A stretch of DNA of 64,000 bases, from the NCBI GenBank assembly GCA_023838465.1, contig JAIVEQ010000011.1:1-64000 (forward strand), written 5' to 3'. The notes below the pieces were generated by a model that worked only from the letters and a program-made list of their open reading frames with translations, had not been told where the DNA came from and made no database searches. Numbering within the stretch: the stretch's first letter is position 1; the number at the start of each line of letters is the position of its first letter. This stretch comes from Candidatus Thiodiazotropha sp. Its GTDB lineage: Bacteria > Pseudomonadota > Gammaproteobacteria > Chromatiales > Chromatiaceae. Shown here one piece after another: positions 1-9,380 of this stretch. A program made the position numbers and the translations under genes.

Positions 1-336
1 TTTTTTGATGCCTTTTCAACATCAAAAATAGAGAAGAATCTGTGGCCGATCAATACCTTAATTTCTTTGCGAAACCCGGATAGACCCAAATTAAAAGCTT
101 TCCGGGTGGTCGGCTAACTGCTGCCACCCAGTTTTACTTGTGAAGTATAACGCCATAATCTGTGGATTTTAAAAGCGGAGGCGAAGACGGAGCTATTTTA
201 AACCCCTACAAATGCTGGGTGTCCCCAAATGTTTCTTCATTTATCACACATAATATCCCGCACAGGGTTACCAGCTGGCAGCCCTGTGCGGGACGTTTTA
301 CCTCACATGCTTAAGTGATTTGCTATGTGTTTATTA
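1..336. other. Non-coding left edge with several hairpins
   Basis: No coding frame of useful length was seen here. A hairpin with a 9-bp arm lies at 2-28. Around 75-145 two further stems can be drawn: ACCCGGA with TCCGGGT, and GGGTGG with CCACCC. They overlap, so they could be alternative folds. The stretch may be a leader or trailer of a gene outside the window. The terminator-like hairpin at 257-292 is listed separately. Confidence 0.5.
257..292 (-). terminator. Strong hairpin downstream of csp, terminator-like
   Basis: A perfect 11-bp stem (CCCGCACAGGG with CCCTGTGCGGG) encloses a 14-nt loop that itself contains the palindrome CCAGCTGG. It sits 44 bp past the csp stop codon in the direction of csp transcription. 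The run after the stem on the minus strand is A/T-rich (ATATTATGTG) but not a clean T tract. The alternative is a bidirectional terminator also serving a gene to the left, since the plus-strand side ends in GTTTTA. Confidence 0.6.
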
Positions 337-543
337 CTAAAGTGGCACAACTTTGTTTGCACAAGGACCTTTCTGGCCTTGGCCTACTTCAAATTCTACC
401 GCTTGGCCGTCATTAAGAGTTGCGTAATTTCCATTACTTTGAATTTCTGAATGATGAACAAAAAGATCTTTACTACCATCTTCTGGAGTAATAAAACCAA
501 AACCTTTAGTTGCATCGAACCACTTTACTGTACCTTTACTCAT
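337..543 (-). CDS. Cold-shock protein, CspA family
   Basis: This 68-residue protein is a single cold-shock (OB-fold) domain that binds single-stranded RNA and DNA and is thought to act as an RNA chaperone. The two RNA-binding motifs are visible: KGFGFI at residues 13-18 and LFVHHSEI at 27-34, after the usual start [10 protein letters not shown]. The length is typical of the family. It is monocistronic, with a hairpin downstream at 257-292. On the minus strand a TATAAT box lies at 575-570 in an AT-rich leader, but no good -35 is paired with it. Several csp paralogues are usual in such genomes, so I do not assign a letter. Confidence 0.95.
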   Translation of the reverse strand: MSKGTVKWFDATKGFGFITPEDGSKDLFVHHSEIQSNGNYATLNDGQAVEFEVGQGQKGPCANKVVPL

Positions 544-1085
544 GATATTTTCTCAAAATAATTGGTGAAATTATAAATTTTACACATTCGAATTCACCGG
601 GTCGAATATGGAAATAAAATTGTTCTGGAAAAAAATACATGACGTTTAGCTAAGCCGAGCGCGCTTGTTGTGCGTGGGTTTGAGCTTTTTGTTATGTGAT
701 TAATTGTCCAAGTGCCTCTGAGCTTTCATTTCTAATGTTACTAGTTGGCCTTTATAAAATACACTGTTGATTATCCAAGATATTGGCATTTTATGGCCAT
801 CTTCCATGTTTTTTTTGTGGTTTATGGTGAGAGAAACATTTTTACTTTTTTCATATCCTCTGAGCAATTGATCTGTGTGGTGGCCGGAAAAATTGTAAGC
901 ATTTGATTAATAAGTAATAATTAGTTATTTATCAGGAGAGACTCCTGATTTTACACTTTTTATGATCATTGGATAGATTCCTTTACAAAGAAAAGGTATG
1001 AATACCTGTTTCTTCAGCGACCTCGCTGGCAAGTATGCCTGGCTTATATGCTTTAAGCACTACTACGGAGGACTTCCGATAATAC
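544..1085. other. AT-rich non-coding region between csp and the ATPase operon
   Basis: No plausible gene was seen on either strand. The region holds the csp leader at its left end. A small hairpin (ATCAGGA/TCCTGAT, 931-949) is followed by TTTACACTTTT on the plus strand. A second (AGGTAT/ATACCT, 994-1007) reads into TTTCTTTG on the minus strand and could be a weak terminator for the ATPase operon. AGCGA/TCGCT at 1016-1027 is a third small palindrome. Confidence 0.5.
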
Positions 1086-1709
1086 TTAAATCCGCTTCTG
1101 ATCCCTCAAAACCTTAACCTGAAACAACGCATTCCTTTCCTCTTCCTCCAATGCATTCTCAATAAACCGAATTGTATTTCTATACTGAGGAATAATGTTG
1201 TACCGCAATGCATTTACCCGCTTCTGCGCTTTCCGCTGCTCAGCTATCAAACGGTTCAAACTCATCGACACTTCACCCATCTTGGCAAGCAGTAATGAGG
1301 CCTCGGCAAAGTGCAGACGGGTTTCATCGAAACTTGGGTCGGTGCCAAGTAGGCCAACCGGATTGAGAGGCATTAGTTCCCCGGTGACTGACGGAAACTC
1401 CACACCCAGGTTGCGACGTGGCAGGATTTTTAGATCAAGAACCGGTTGTACACCAAGCGCCGCTTGATTGACGGCCCGGGTCCCCATGCGCAACTGCAAC
1501 ATGCTGAGCCAGTGGTAGGCTTGCTTGATCGCTTCATGGGACTGGTCGCGGATCTTGCGGTATTCACCAATGCGCTGGTAGACAAGGCGGGTCAGTAACT
1601 CGCGCTTGCGTTCCAGCAGGCTGTGCCCATCCTCAAGAAATTGCAGCTGCCGTTTCAGATTCAGCAGGGTGTTCTTGGTCGGTGCCGCCTTGATGCGTTT
1701 GCCGGTCAT
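1086..1709 (-). CDS. atpD: V/A-type ATPase subunit D (central stalk)
   Basis: At 207 residues this has the size and character of V/A-ATPase subunit D, the coiled-coil shaft that turns inside the A3B3 head. The N-terminal helix (KNTLLNLKRQLQFLEDGHSLL) and a basic, heptad-rich C-terminal helix are typical of the family. I chose the ATG at 1709 because it overlaps the stop of the B-subunit gene (ATGA) and begins MTGKRIKAAPTK. The frame stays open another 28 codons upstream, but that extension runs inside subunit B. This is the last gene of the operon. Confidence 0.9.
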   Translation of the reverse strand: MTGKRIKAAPTKNTLLNLKRQLQFLEDGHSLLERKRELLTRLVYQRIGEYRKIRDQSHEAIKQAYHWLSMLQLRMGTRAVNQAALGVQPVLDLKILPRRNLGVEFPSVTGELMPLNPVGLLGTDPSFDETRLHFAEASLLLAKMGEVSMSLNRLIAEQRKAQKRVNALRYNIIPQYRNTIRFIENALEEEERNALFQVKVLRDQKRI

Positions 1710-3085
1710 TCGCTCTGCCGATGATATTTGGCGATCTCGGTTTCGTTGACCCGGGTGAGTGCCTGGGGCGGGAACGAGGAGAGCAGGTCCCACGCCAGGT
1801 TAAGGGTCTCTTCAATACTGCGGTCTTCATCTTCTCCCTGTTGTACAAAGCGTCGTTCGAAGGCATCGGCGAATTCAAGGTAACGACGGTCCCGGGCGGA
1901 GAGTTCATCGGCTCCGATGATCGAGGCCAGGTTGCGGGTCTCCAGGGCTCTCGCATAGAGGGCATACAACTGGTTGGAGACGTGGGGATGATCCTCTCGG
2001 GTAAAGTCCTTGCCGATACCATCCTTCATCAGACGGGACAGGGAGGGTGAGATGTGAACAGGTGGATAGATGCCCTGGTTGTGCAGCTCTCTGCTCAACA
2101 CAATCTGACCCTCGGTGATGTAACCGGTGAGGTCGGGAATCGGATGGGTGATGTCGTCACTGGGCATGCTCAGTACAGGCACCAGGGTGATGGAACCGTG
2201 ACGATCTTTGATGCGACCGGAGCGCTCATAGATCTCTGCCAAATCGGAGTAGAGATAGCCGGGATAGCCTTTACGCGCCGGTACGTCGCCCTTGGCGGTG
2301 GCGACCTCCCGCAGTGCTTCGGCGTAATGGGTCATGTCGGTCATCACCACCAGTACGTGTCGGTCGAGATCGAAGGCCAGGTACTCTGCAGCAGTGAGGG
2401 CCATGCGGGGCAGGGTGAGGCGTTCCACCGGAGGATCGTCGGCCATGTTGACGAACATCACCACGTTACCCAGCACGCCGGAGGAGGCAAACTCGTCCTG
2501 GAAGAAGCGGGCATCGGCGTAGGAGACGCCCATTGCAGCGAAGACCACGGAGAAGCGGCTGTCGTCGTCAGGCAGTTTGGCCTGGCGCACAATCTGGGCT
2601 GCCAGGCGGTTGTGGGGTAGACCCGAGGCGGAGAAGATCGGCAGTTTCTGACCGCGTACCAGGGAGTTGAGACCGTCAATGGTGGAGATGCCGGTCTGGA
2701 TGAACTCTTTGGGGTAGGTGCGGGCCGCAGGATTGAAGGCGGCGGCACTGATGCTGCGACGCAGATTGGAGACGATGGGTGGCCGATAGTCCCTTGGTTC
2801 ACCCAGGCCACTGAAGACACGACCCAGGATCTCCGGGGAGAGGGCAATCTCGATTGGTTCGTCGAGAAAACGGACCCAGGTACTTTCAAGATCGAGTTCG
2901 GCGGTGCCTTCGAAGACCTGGACCAGCACCTCCTCGTTGGAGCTGCGGATCACCTGGCCATTTCGGGTGTTATCCTGCTTGTCGCGGATGTGGACACGGT
3001 CGCCGAAGGCGATATTGGGCACGTTGGCGACGGTCAGCAGGCCACCCCGGGCGGCTGATGCGGTACGGTACTCCTTGGCACTCAT
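1706..3085 (-). CDS. atpB: V/A-type ATPase subunit B (non-catalytic)
   Basis: This 459-residue protein is the regulatory, non-catalytic subunit of the A3B3 head. The region around FSASGLPHNRLAAQIVRQ (about residues 151-168) is the degenerate counterpart of the A-subunit P-loop, as expected for B subunits. Family motifs such as VMTDMTHYAEALREV and KGYPGYLYSDLAEIYERSG are present. The start codon overlaps the stop of the A subunit (ATGA), as does its own stop with subunit D, so A, B and D are translationally coupled. Confidence 0.96.
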   Translation of the reverse strand: MSAKEYRTASAARGGLLTVANVPNIAFGDRVHIRDKQDNTRNGQVIRSSNEEVLVQVFEGTAELDLESTWVRFLDEPIEIALSPEILGRVFSGLGEPRDYRPPIVSNLRRSISAAAFNPAARTYPKEFIQTGISTIDGLNSLVRGQKLPIFSASGLPHNRLAAQIVRQAKLPDDDSRFSVVFAAMGVSYADARFFQDEFASSGVLGNVVMFVNMADDPPVERLTLPRMALTAAEYLAFDLDRHVLVVMTDMTHYAEALREVATAKGDVPARKGYPGYLYSDLAEIYERSGRIKDRHGSITLVPVLSMPSDDITHPIPDLTGYITEGQIVLSRELHNQGIYPPVHISPSLSRLMKDGIGKDFTREDHPHVSNQLYALYARALETRNLASIIGADELSARDRRYLEFADAFERRFVQQGEDEDRSIEETLNLAWDLLSSFPPQALTRVNETEIAKYHRQSE

Positions 3086-4881
3086 GCTGTCTGTTCCCCA
3101 CGTTGAGCGTATTCGGAATGGATCTCTTTGAAGTCGTTCAGTGCCTCATCACGGAAGGCCTTCAGCTGGTCGATCTGGGATGAGTCGTAGAGCTCTTTGC
3201 AACGGCGAAGACGGGCCAATATCGGCATCTCAGCCAGCTCCTGAACCGGCACTCCGAGTTCAATCAGGGCGGCCCCCTCGTCATAGACAGAGAGGATCAG
3301 GTTGAGCAGCATGAACTGTTTCTCCGGGGAGGAGAAGGTATCCACCAGGTCGAGGGCACTCTGTTGCAATATACCCTCCTTGATCAGGGCAGAGCCCTCC
3401 AGCACCCAGCGCTGTGCGGAGGAGAGAGCCTCGGGTCCCACCAGGTTAACGATACGCGACAGTTCCGCATCACGTGCCAGCATTCCCATGGCCTGAGCGC
3501 GGCGCTTCTCCCAGCCGCGGTCGATGTTTTCGTGCCACCACTCGGCAGCAGTACCGACATCGGCTGAGAAGCTGTCGACCCAATCGATGGCAGGGTAGTG
3601 ACGGGCGTCGGCCAACTCTTTGGAGAGCGCCCAGAAGGTCTGGATGATCTCCTTGGTGTGGCTGGTGACCGGTTCCGAGAAATCGCCACCCGGCGGTGAG
3701 ACAGCGCCGATCAGAGTGACCGAACCCTTACCGCAGTCCATAGTCTCGACCCGGCCGGCACGTTCATAGAAGGCAGCAAGGCGGGAGGCGAGGTAAGCAG
3801 GGTAACCCTCTTCCACAGGCATCTGGCCAAGACGACCGGAGACCTCGCGCAGAGCTTCAGCCCAGCGGCTGGTGGAGTCGGCCAGCATGACTACATCGTA
3901 ACCCTGGTCGCGGTAGTACTCAGCGATAGTGATACCGACATAGATCGATGCCTCCCGGGCCACCACCGGCATGTTGGATGTATTGGCGATCAGCAGGGTG
4001 CGGTCCATTAGGGGCCGGCCGGTGTAGGGGTCTTTCAGTTTTGGAAAGCTGTCGAGTACATCGACCAGTTCATTGCCGCGCTCGCCGCAACCCACATAGA
4101 TCACGATATCGGCATTGGCCCAACGGGCAACTTGGTGCTGCACCACCGTTTTGCCGGCACCAAAGGGACCGGGTACGGCACACTTGCTCCCTTTTAATAA
4201 GGGAAAAAAAGTGTCGAGGATGCGTTGTCCGGTGATCAGCGGTTCGACCCCATTGTCACGGCTCTGATAGGGGCGGGGCTTGCGCACTGGCCAGCGGTGG
4301 TAAAGTTTGAGGTGGTGTACCTTGCCATGACGGTCTCGCACTTGGCCAATGGTCTCTTCCAAGTTGTAGTCACCTTCGGGAGCCAGCTCGATCAATTCAC
4401 CTTCAATGTTCGGCGGCACGATGATCCGGTGCTCGACAGTCTCGGTCTCCTGTACCACGCCGAGGCGGGCACCACCGATGATCGGCATGTTCGGTTCGAG
4501 GTTTTCGGTGGGGCTAAAGTGCCACAGTTTTTCCCGATCGAGGGGGAGCGGGCTGAGTCCACGGGGGATCTGGTCGCCCGCCTTGAGAAACATCTCCTCC
4601 AGCGGTCGTTGCACACCGTCGAAGATGCCGCCGATGAGACCCGGTCCCAGTTCCACAGAGAGGGGGTGTCCCAGGCCCTCTGCCGGTTCGCCGGGACGTA
4701 CCATCTCGGTGGACTCGTAAATCTGGGCCAGTGCCTCTTCGCCTTCAAGGGAGATCACCTCGCCATAGAGACCGAGGCTGCCGATACGTACTTGTTCCCC
4801 ATTCTGCACGCCGGGAAGCTTGATGGTGACAATAGGGCCGTTGATATCTTGAATGGTGCCTTTTTTATCTTCTTGTTTCAT
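3082..4881 (-). CDS. atpA: V/A-type ATPase subunit A (catalytic)
   Basis: This 599-residue catalytic subunit hydrolyses or makes ATP in the soluble head of the rotary enzyme. The P-loop GPFGAGKT is at residues 238-245. The bulge region specific to V/A-type A subunits lies before it, and the motifs [20 protein letters not shown] and [12 protein letters not shown] follow. The length matches the family (about 580-600). It is followed by subunit B with a 4-bp overlap and preceded by subunit E with a 3-bp gap. The sequence does not reveal whether the coupling ion is sodium or protons. Confidence 0.97.
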   Translation of the reverse strand: MKQEDKKGTIQDINGPIVTIKLPGVQNGEQVRIGSLGLYGEVISLEGEEALAQIYESTEMVRPGEPAEGLGHPLSVELGPGLIGGIFDGVQRPLEEMFLKAGDQIPRGLSPLPLDREKLWHFSPTENLEPNMPIIGGARLGVVQETETVEHRIIVPPNIEGELIELAPEGDYNLEETIGQVRDRHGKVHHLKLYHRWPVRKPRPYQSRDNGVEPLITGQRILDTFFPLLKGSKCAVPGPFGAGKTVVQHQVARWANADIVIYVGCGERGNELVDVLDSFPKLKDPYTGRPLMDRTLLIANTSNMPVVAREASIYVGITIAEYYRDQGYDVVMLADSTSRWAEALREVSGRLGQMPVEEGYPAYLASRLAAFYERAGRVETMDCGKGSVTLIGAVSPPGGDFSEPVTSHTKEIIQTFWALSKELADARHYPAIDWVDSFSADVGTAAEWWHENIDRGWEKRRAQAMGMLARDAELSRIVNLVGPEALSSAQRWVLEGSALIKEGILQQSALDLVDTFSSPEKQFMLLNLILSVYDEGAALIELGVPVQELAEMPILARLRRCKELYDSSQIDQLKAFRDEALNDFKEIHSEYAQRGEQTA

Positions 4882-4884
4882 TGT

Positions 4885-5517
4885 TTATAGTGCCTGTCCG
4901 TCGCCAATGGGGGGCAGCAGCCGTTCGACCAGTGCCTGATGTACCTTGCGCTCCAGGCGGGCGAGGCGGCCCTCAAAGGTGTGATCGATCTGTACCCGTT
5001 TGTCGACTGTGGTGACCAGGCAACCACCCACTGTTTCAATGCTCTGTTCCATCAAATCGAACTGTTTACCGGGCATTAGGTTAGCCGTCATTGCTTCCCA
5101 TTGAGGTTGCAGACGCCGCAGGTCGTTTGCGTTGACGAAGACCTCCAGCCGGTGCTGCTCAATCTGACCGGCAGCCTGTAGCAGAAAGGCCTTCAGTAGT
5201 TCAAAATAGCAGGTTTCATCCTGACTCAGGGTCTGTATACGCTGTTGCAATTGGTCGATGACTACCTGCACCAGATTCCAACGCATATGATCCATCTTGC
5301 TATGCAGTTTCAACTCGTCGGCCTGGACCTTGCGCAGATAGGCCCGGTCCGACAGTGACTTGGCCAGCAGGGTCTCCTTCTCTTCGCGCAGATGGAGTCG
5401 TTCACTGGCTTCACGCAGGATATTCTTACGTCCGGAATCGGCCCGGCTTCGACACTCATTGGCCATCAGTTCGGCCCGTTCAAGGATCGCTTTTTCAAGC
5501 GCTTCGACCTGATTCAA
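4885..5517 (-). CDS. atpE: V/A-type ATPase subunit E (peripheral stalk), TTG start
   Basis: The 210-residue protein has a long charged helical N-terminal half (to about residue 100) and a compact C-terminal domain, the layout of V/A-ATPase subunit E, which forms the peripheral stator stalk with the H/G subunit. Its place between F and A is the usual operon position. The start is TTG at 5517, preceded at normal spacing by the strong ribosome site AAAGGAGAG. No ATG is nearby in frame until residue 18, which has no comparable site. Sequence similarity in this subunit is low, so the call rests partly on position. Confidence 0.85.
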   Translation of the reverse strand: MNQVEALEKAILERAELMANECRSRADSGRKNILREASERLHLREEKETLLAKSLSDRAYLRKVQADELKLHSKMDHMRWNLVQVVIDQLQQRIQTLSQDETCYFELLKAFLLQAAGQIEQHRLEVFVNANDLRRLQPQWEAMTANLMPGKQFDLMEQSIETVGGCLVTTVDKRVQIDHTFEGRLARLERKVHQALVERLLPPIGDGQAL

Positions 5518-5532
5518 TGTCTCTCTCCTTTA

Positions 5533-5856
5533 TTAACCACCGGTAAGCTTTCTCAGTTGCCCATCCAGATCCGATTGGAAATTGTCGGGATCGTGCAGAG
5601 AAGGGACTTCCGACAGGACGATATGTCCTCCCTCACTACGGATCTGCTCCAGCAGTTTGGAGCCGACGTGATTGATTGACTGCTCAATAATCAGCAGGGC
5701 ACGTTGCTTCTCTTTCAATAACACCGAAAGCAGTTCGTCAAGCTTGCCTGCATCGGGTTCCGTGAGGGTCTCGAAACCGATCAGCCGGAAGCCATCGGTC
5801 AATGCATGACTGCCGATAAAGATCTTCCTAACATTATGTGTTGCAGTTTCCGACAT
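5533..5856 (-). CDS. atpF: V/A-type ATPase subunit F (central stalk)
   Basis: The 107-residue protein has the small Rossmann-like pattern of subunit F. It begins with a strand (RKIFIGSHALTDGFRLIGFET), has a mid-protein strand ALLIIEQSINH where family members carry an 'ii.it..i' motif, and ends in a helical tail. It caps the rotor shaft with subunit D. It lies 8 bp after the K gene and 15 bp before E, consistent with one transcript. Identification uses both length and operon position. Confidence 0.85.
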   Translation of the reverse strand: MSETATHNVRKIFIGSHALTDGFRLIGFETLTEPDAGKLDELLSVLLKEKQRALLIIEQSINHVGSKLLEQIRSEGGHIVLSEVPSLHDPDNFQSDLDGQLRKLTGG

Positions 5857-5864
5857 CGGCTGTT

Positions 5865-6302
5865 TCAGATCTTATCCAGCAACAGAATACTCATTACCAA
5901 GCCGTAGATGGCGATACCTTCTGCCAGGCCCAGATAGATCAATGTACGACCGAAGATCTCCGGTTTCTCCGCCAATACCGCCAGCGAAGCGGCACCGATG
6001 GGTCCGACCGCGATACCGGCACCGATGGTGCTGAGGGCGGTAGGAATACCGACACCGATGATGCCCAGACCGAGACCAATGGAGATCTCACCCCCTGCTT
6101 CAGCTACCGGCGGCGCGGCCATGACTTCACCGACCCCCATAAAGATCAGGGCAGCCTGAGCGGCGACAAAGACCAACAGGTTGATGCCAATGGTCGGCTT
6201 GAACCAGGGCCTGCTGATCTTGGCCGGCTGCATCTCCATGATAACGCCGGTGATGATGATGCCGGCGATGCCCAGGGTCATTACTGCAATAAGCCAGTAC
6301 AT
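5865..6302 (-). CDS. atpK: V/A-type ATPase subunit K (membrane rotor ring)
   Basis: The 145-residue proteolipid has four predicted membrane helices (about residues 4-24, 38-60, 75-98 and 119-141). The glycine-rich GAGIAVGPIGAAS segment and AEKPEIFGRTLIYLGLAEGIAIYGLV are diagnostic. Glu128 in the last helix is the likely ion-binding carboxylate. The first hairpin lacks an obvious equivalent in its outer helix, although Glu59 lies near the end of helix 2, so one ion site per double hairpin is likely. I chose the ATG at 6302 because GAGGAG lies just upstream. The frame remains open 37 codons further, but that stretch is translated repeat DNA (6325-6440). Confidence 0.93.
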   Translation of the reverse strand: MYWLIAVMTLGIAGIIITGVIMEMQPAKISRPWFKPTIGINLLVFVAAQAALIFMGVGEVMAAPPVAEAGGEISIGLGLGIIGVGIPTALSTIGAGIAVGPIGAASLAVLAEKPEIFGRTLIYLGLAEGIAIYGLVMSILLLDKI

Positions 6303-6324
6303 AACGTGCTCCTCTTTTTGTTTA

Positions 6325-6440
6325 ATTGTGAATTTTGAATTATGAATTGATGTGCTCGCTACGCTCGCAACCTTTTTTAAATCGTTTAATAAAGTAGTGT
6401 GCGAAGCACACACATCAATTCAAAATTCATAATTCAAAAC
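6325..6440. repeat. AATT-rich element with inverted termini, copy A
   Basis: This element fills nearly the whole gap between the I-subunit stop codon (6440-6442) and the K-subunit ribosome site. Read on the minus strand it begins TTTTGAATTATGAATTTTG directly after the TAG. It ends with the inverted copy of the same motif. Between them are the small hairpins GTGTGCGAAGCACAC and CGCTACGCTCG. A related copy lies at 45900-46000, again right after a stop codon inside an operon. Every other gap from subunit C to subunit D is 15 bp or less, so this looks like an insertion. Exact ends are uncertain. Confidence 0.7.
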
Positions 6441-8317
6441 TACAGTGTCAGTGGTTTAAAAGCCCTCCCGTCTCCCGAATAGAATCGCGAAAAACCCTCA
6501 TAAAATTCCAGACGCAATACCTGGATGGCCACGATCAGACCTTCCAGGACGAGGATGAATACATTGCCCAGTATCACCGTTATCCAGTGGCCGGTGTCAC
6601 CCATCATGTTGGCGAGGGTGAAAACAGCGATCGCCAATGCGACATGGTTAAGACTGAAAGCGGCGACACGCAGGAAGGAGAGGGTATTGGAGGCGTAGCC
6701 GGTGATGGTCTCAAAGGTCTCGATAAAGGCGACCAGTATGCGCTCACCGATCGATGCTTCCTGCTCTATCAGTTTATGAGCGAAGATACCAATCAGCGTG
6801 AGGATGGCGAGTGTTGCCCAAAAGGCACCAACGCTGCCACTGGCATAGAAACTATATCCACTACCAAGCAGGCCGGTGTAGAGCAGTAGTGAAAGCAGGC
6901 CGTTATCGCCAAACAGGGCGCCGATACGGTCTCCCTGACTGAGATGATTGGCAATGTTGAGCAGTGTTACCAGGATGATGAATCCTATGCCTAGCAGTAG
7001 TGCTACTGTCAGCATATAGAGTGGATCGGTGAGTGGTGCAATCCATAACGCGTGCAGGATATGTTCAAAACCGAAGATGCTCCCGTAGAGAAAACCGAAA
7101 AGGATCGATGAGAGACCGGCGGCAATACCGAAGGTGGTGAAACTGCCCAGCTTGCGGTGCATCAGTAGGGCGGTTCCGAGGATCACAGCACCATGACCGA
7201 CATCGCCGAACATCATACCGAACATCAGGATATAGGTGAGTGCAAACAGCTGAGTGGGATTCACTTCTCCATAGCGGGGCACACCGTATTGCATGACCAA
7301 GGCGGAGAAGGGTTTGAACAATCTGTTATGGCGCATCACAGAGGGTACCAGCGGGCGCTCATCCGCAGTCGGATCACGGTCCTCCAGTACAAAGGCGTTG
7401 GGTAGCTTGTCGTGTAAGGCATGTTCCACCAGGGGGAGATCCTCGGTGGGCACCCAGCCCTGCAGTCGTGACAGGTTACCACGATGACGTGCAGCCTCTC
7501 CCAGTGCGACATAGGGGGCTGCCAAATGAAGGATATGAGCCGCATTCTCCAGCTCTTGCCGTGATTCGGCACTCCATCCATTAATCGATTCATCGAGTGC
7601 CTTGGCAGCGATCTCGACAGCCTCTCTGCGTTGCATCAGTCGAGTCTGAGCAGTCTCCGGTTCTGCATGCAGTTCCGGTGGAATCTCCAGGGGGCGGAAA
7701 CCGGCGGTATCGAGTACCGATTTCAGTTTGGATATTTCACGACCTCCTGCACCGACAATAATGACATGGCTCTCGTTGTCGTTCTCCATGAAGGGAAACA
7801 GAAGATAACGATCGAGTCCCAAGGCATCTTTCAGTTGATTGACCTGTGCACGGGGAACCATACCGATGCGGGTCTCGAGAAACTGTTTGTCACCCTGCAA
7901 CTGCCCCAAGTCGATATGCAGGTTACGGAAGTTGTCGAGGGTGGTTTCGAGCTGGTTAATGCTGCGACGCTCTTCAAGTTGGCGTCGTCGTGTCTCCTCG
8001 AAGCCGGAGCAGGTCTCCCAGGCGGTGCCGAGCCACTGATTCGCCTGCTCGAGTTCCTCCTCGGCGATCGGGGTGACGGCACCGGAGGTCTGTGGTGGAG
8101 AAAACCCAACCTGGGATGCAATCTTATCAAGACGGGCCTTCGCCTGGGCATAGCACTCACGGAAACGTTGCCCAGGGACCTTTGGAAGCGCTTCCTCTGC
8201 ATAAGGCCTTGTATCCGGACTGAAGCTGTTGAGCCCGGCGAGGATCACCGAGGCGCTTGGCAGATCGTCAGTCAGTGCCTGGATGCTGATGTGTTTCATC
8301 GATAGGGGGCTAAACAT
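6440..8317 (-). CDS. atpI: V/A-type ATPase subunit I (membrane stator)
   Basis: This 625-residue protein is the membrane 'a/I' subunit that forms the ion half-channels against the K ring. Its N-terminal half (about 1-320) is soluble with coiled-coil segments. The C-terminal half holds seven or eight membrane helices, with the family motif FGMMFGDVGHGAVILG near residue 380 and FLRVAAFSLNHVALA near residue 550. I placed the start at ATG 8317: GGAGG lies seven bases upstream, and the codon overlaps the stop of subunit C. Another ATG at 8299 lacks a ribosome site. It is followed by repeat DNA before subunit K. Confidence 0.93.
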   Translation of the reverse strand: MFSPLSMKHISIQALTDDLPSASVILAGLNSFSPDTRPYAEEALPKVPGQRFRECYAQAKARLDKIASQVGFSPPQTSGAVTPIAEEELEQANQWLGTAWETCSGFEETRRRQLEERRSINQLETTLDNFRNLHIDLGQLQGDKQFLETRIGMVPRAQVNQLKDALGLDRYLLFPFMENDNESHVIIVGAGGREISKLKSVLDTAGFRPLEIPPELHAEPETAQTRLMQRREAVEIAAKALDESINGWSAESRQELENAAHILHLAAPYVALGEAARHRGNLSRLQGWVPTEDLPLVEHALHDKLPNAFVLEDRDPTADERPLVPSVMRHNRLFKPFSALVMQYGVPRYGEVNPTQLFALTYILMFGMMFGDVGHGAVILGTALLMHRKLGSFTTFGIAAGLSSILFGFLYGSIFGFEHILHALWIAPLTDPLYMLTVALLLGIGFIILVTLLNIANHLSQGDRIGALFGDNGLLSLLLYTGLLGSGYSFYASGSVGAFWATLAILTLIGIFAHKLIEQEASIGERILVAFIETFETITGYASNTLSFLRVAAFSLNHVALAIAVFTLANMMGDTGHWITVILGNVFILVLEGLIVAIQVLRLEFYEGFSRFYSGDGRAFKPLTL

Positions 8318-9371
8318 CGTTTGCCTCCGCCAACCTTGTGTCGATGGCATTTGATGGCACGGCCTCATCGAGAATGGCTGGATCCATCTGCAGTAATTTC
8401 CCTTGAATGATGGCGTAAAGCCGCATCAGATCCATATCGCGGATGATTAAGTAACTGAGTGCGGAGACTACCGCATCCGGGCTGTAGTGCATCAATTTGC
8501 GCAGCTCACTTGAGACGGTCTGGTCAAGTCGTTGCCTTACCTGAGTAATATGCTTCGCGTCTGTGAGGATCTCTTGGAAGGGGGCTGGTAAATGATCAAT
8601 GATGGTCTCCAATCCATCCAGGTTGGCAAGCTCCATCAGGCTGTCACGCTGAATCCGGCCGCCATAGGGGATCAGCAGATAGTAGGCCTCACTGGGCGCG
8701 AAGTGATAGACCAACCGGTAGCGCAGCAACCACAGGATATTCTGCCGGTCAACCATGACACCGATGACCTTTTTCAAACCACGTTTGTCAATGCTATCGG
8801 TGATATTGGCGTGGCGCAGCATGCCGGTGTAGTAGAGCCGATCGATGGCGGCATCGAGTGAGAAGTTTTCGTGTTGCTCCTCGAACACATTACGTGCTTG
8901 CCTGGCAATCAGGGCATAGGGCCCCTGGTCGAGTTGACGCAGCATCTCCAATACATTCTCCGCCTGCAGCAGGGATTCATGAGGCAGGCGGATATTTTCC
9001 GGCAGGTCAAAGAGATTGTCGCGGATCTCCTCCATCCCAAGGGTATTCAATTTACCGCGGATCAGGGTTTTTAAATTATAGAGTTCGAACTTTCTTGGCC
9101 AGTAGAGCATCAGGCCACGGGAGCGACCACTGAGTGGACGAAGCAGGACCGAGAGTTCATGCATCAGGCGGTGAAGCAGGGCTTGCTCCACCAGTCGACT
9201 CTTTTGACGGATGTCGATCGCTTCTTCAAAAATGGGTTGCAGATCAAAGGCCTCACCAAGTTGCCTGAGCGACATCTCTTTCAGGCGATCAATCTCTTGG
9301 GGGGATAGAAGCCGGGCCGACAACACTCCGACACGGGTTTTAAGATAGGCCTGATCCCTGTTTGAACTCAT
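8310..9371 (-). CDS. atpC: V/A-type ATPase subunit C (rotor adaptor)
   Basis: The 353-residue all-helical protein fits subunit C (the AC39/d family), the socket joining the central shaft to the K ring. Visible family features include the N-terminal pattern YLKTRVGVLSARLLS, the segment YNLKTLIRGK, and the pattern of RxNILWLLRYR around residue 208. The length is normal (330-360). It precedes subunit I with an 8-bp overlap and follows subunit H/G by 9 bp. Confidence 0.88.
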   Translation of the reverse strand: MSSNRDQAYLKTRVGVLSARLLSPQEIDRLKEMSLRQLGEAFDLQPIFEEAIDIRQKSRLVEQALLHRLMHELSVLLRPLSGRSRGLMLYWPRKFELYNLKTLIRGKLNTLGMEEIRDNLFDLPENIRLPHESLLQAENVLEMLRQLDQGPYALIARQARNVFEEQHENFSLDAAIDRLYYTGMLRHANITDSIDKRGLKKVIGVMVDRQNILWLLRYRLVYHFAPSEAYYLLIPYGGRIQRDSLMELANLDGLETIIDHLPAPFQEILTDAKHITQVRQRLDQTVSSELRKLMHYSPDAVVSALSYLIIRDMDLMRLYAIIQGKLLQMDPAILDEAVPSNAIDTRLAEANDV

Positions 9372-9380
9372 TACTATCGG

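Noticed and set aside
60..150. Possible c-di-GMP (GEMM) riboswitch in the left-edge structured region
   Set aside because: There are CCGG stems and a GCGAAACC stretch, but the GGACGCAAAGCC core and the tetraloop receptor are missing, and no downstream target gene lies in the right direction within the window.
6303..6413. N-terminal extension of ATPase subunit K
   Set aside because: The extra 37 codons are translated repeat DNA, while a GAGGAG site supports the ATG at 6302.
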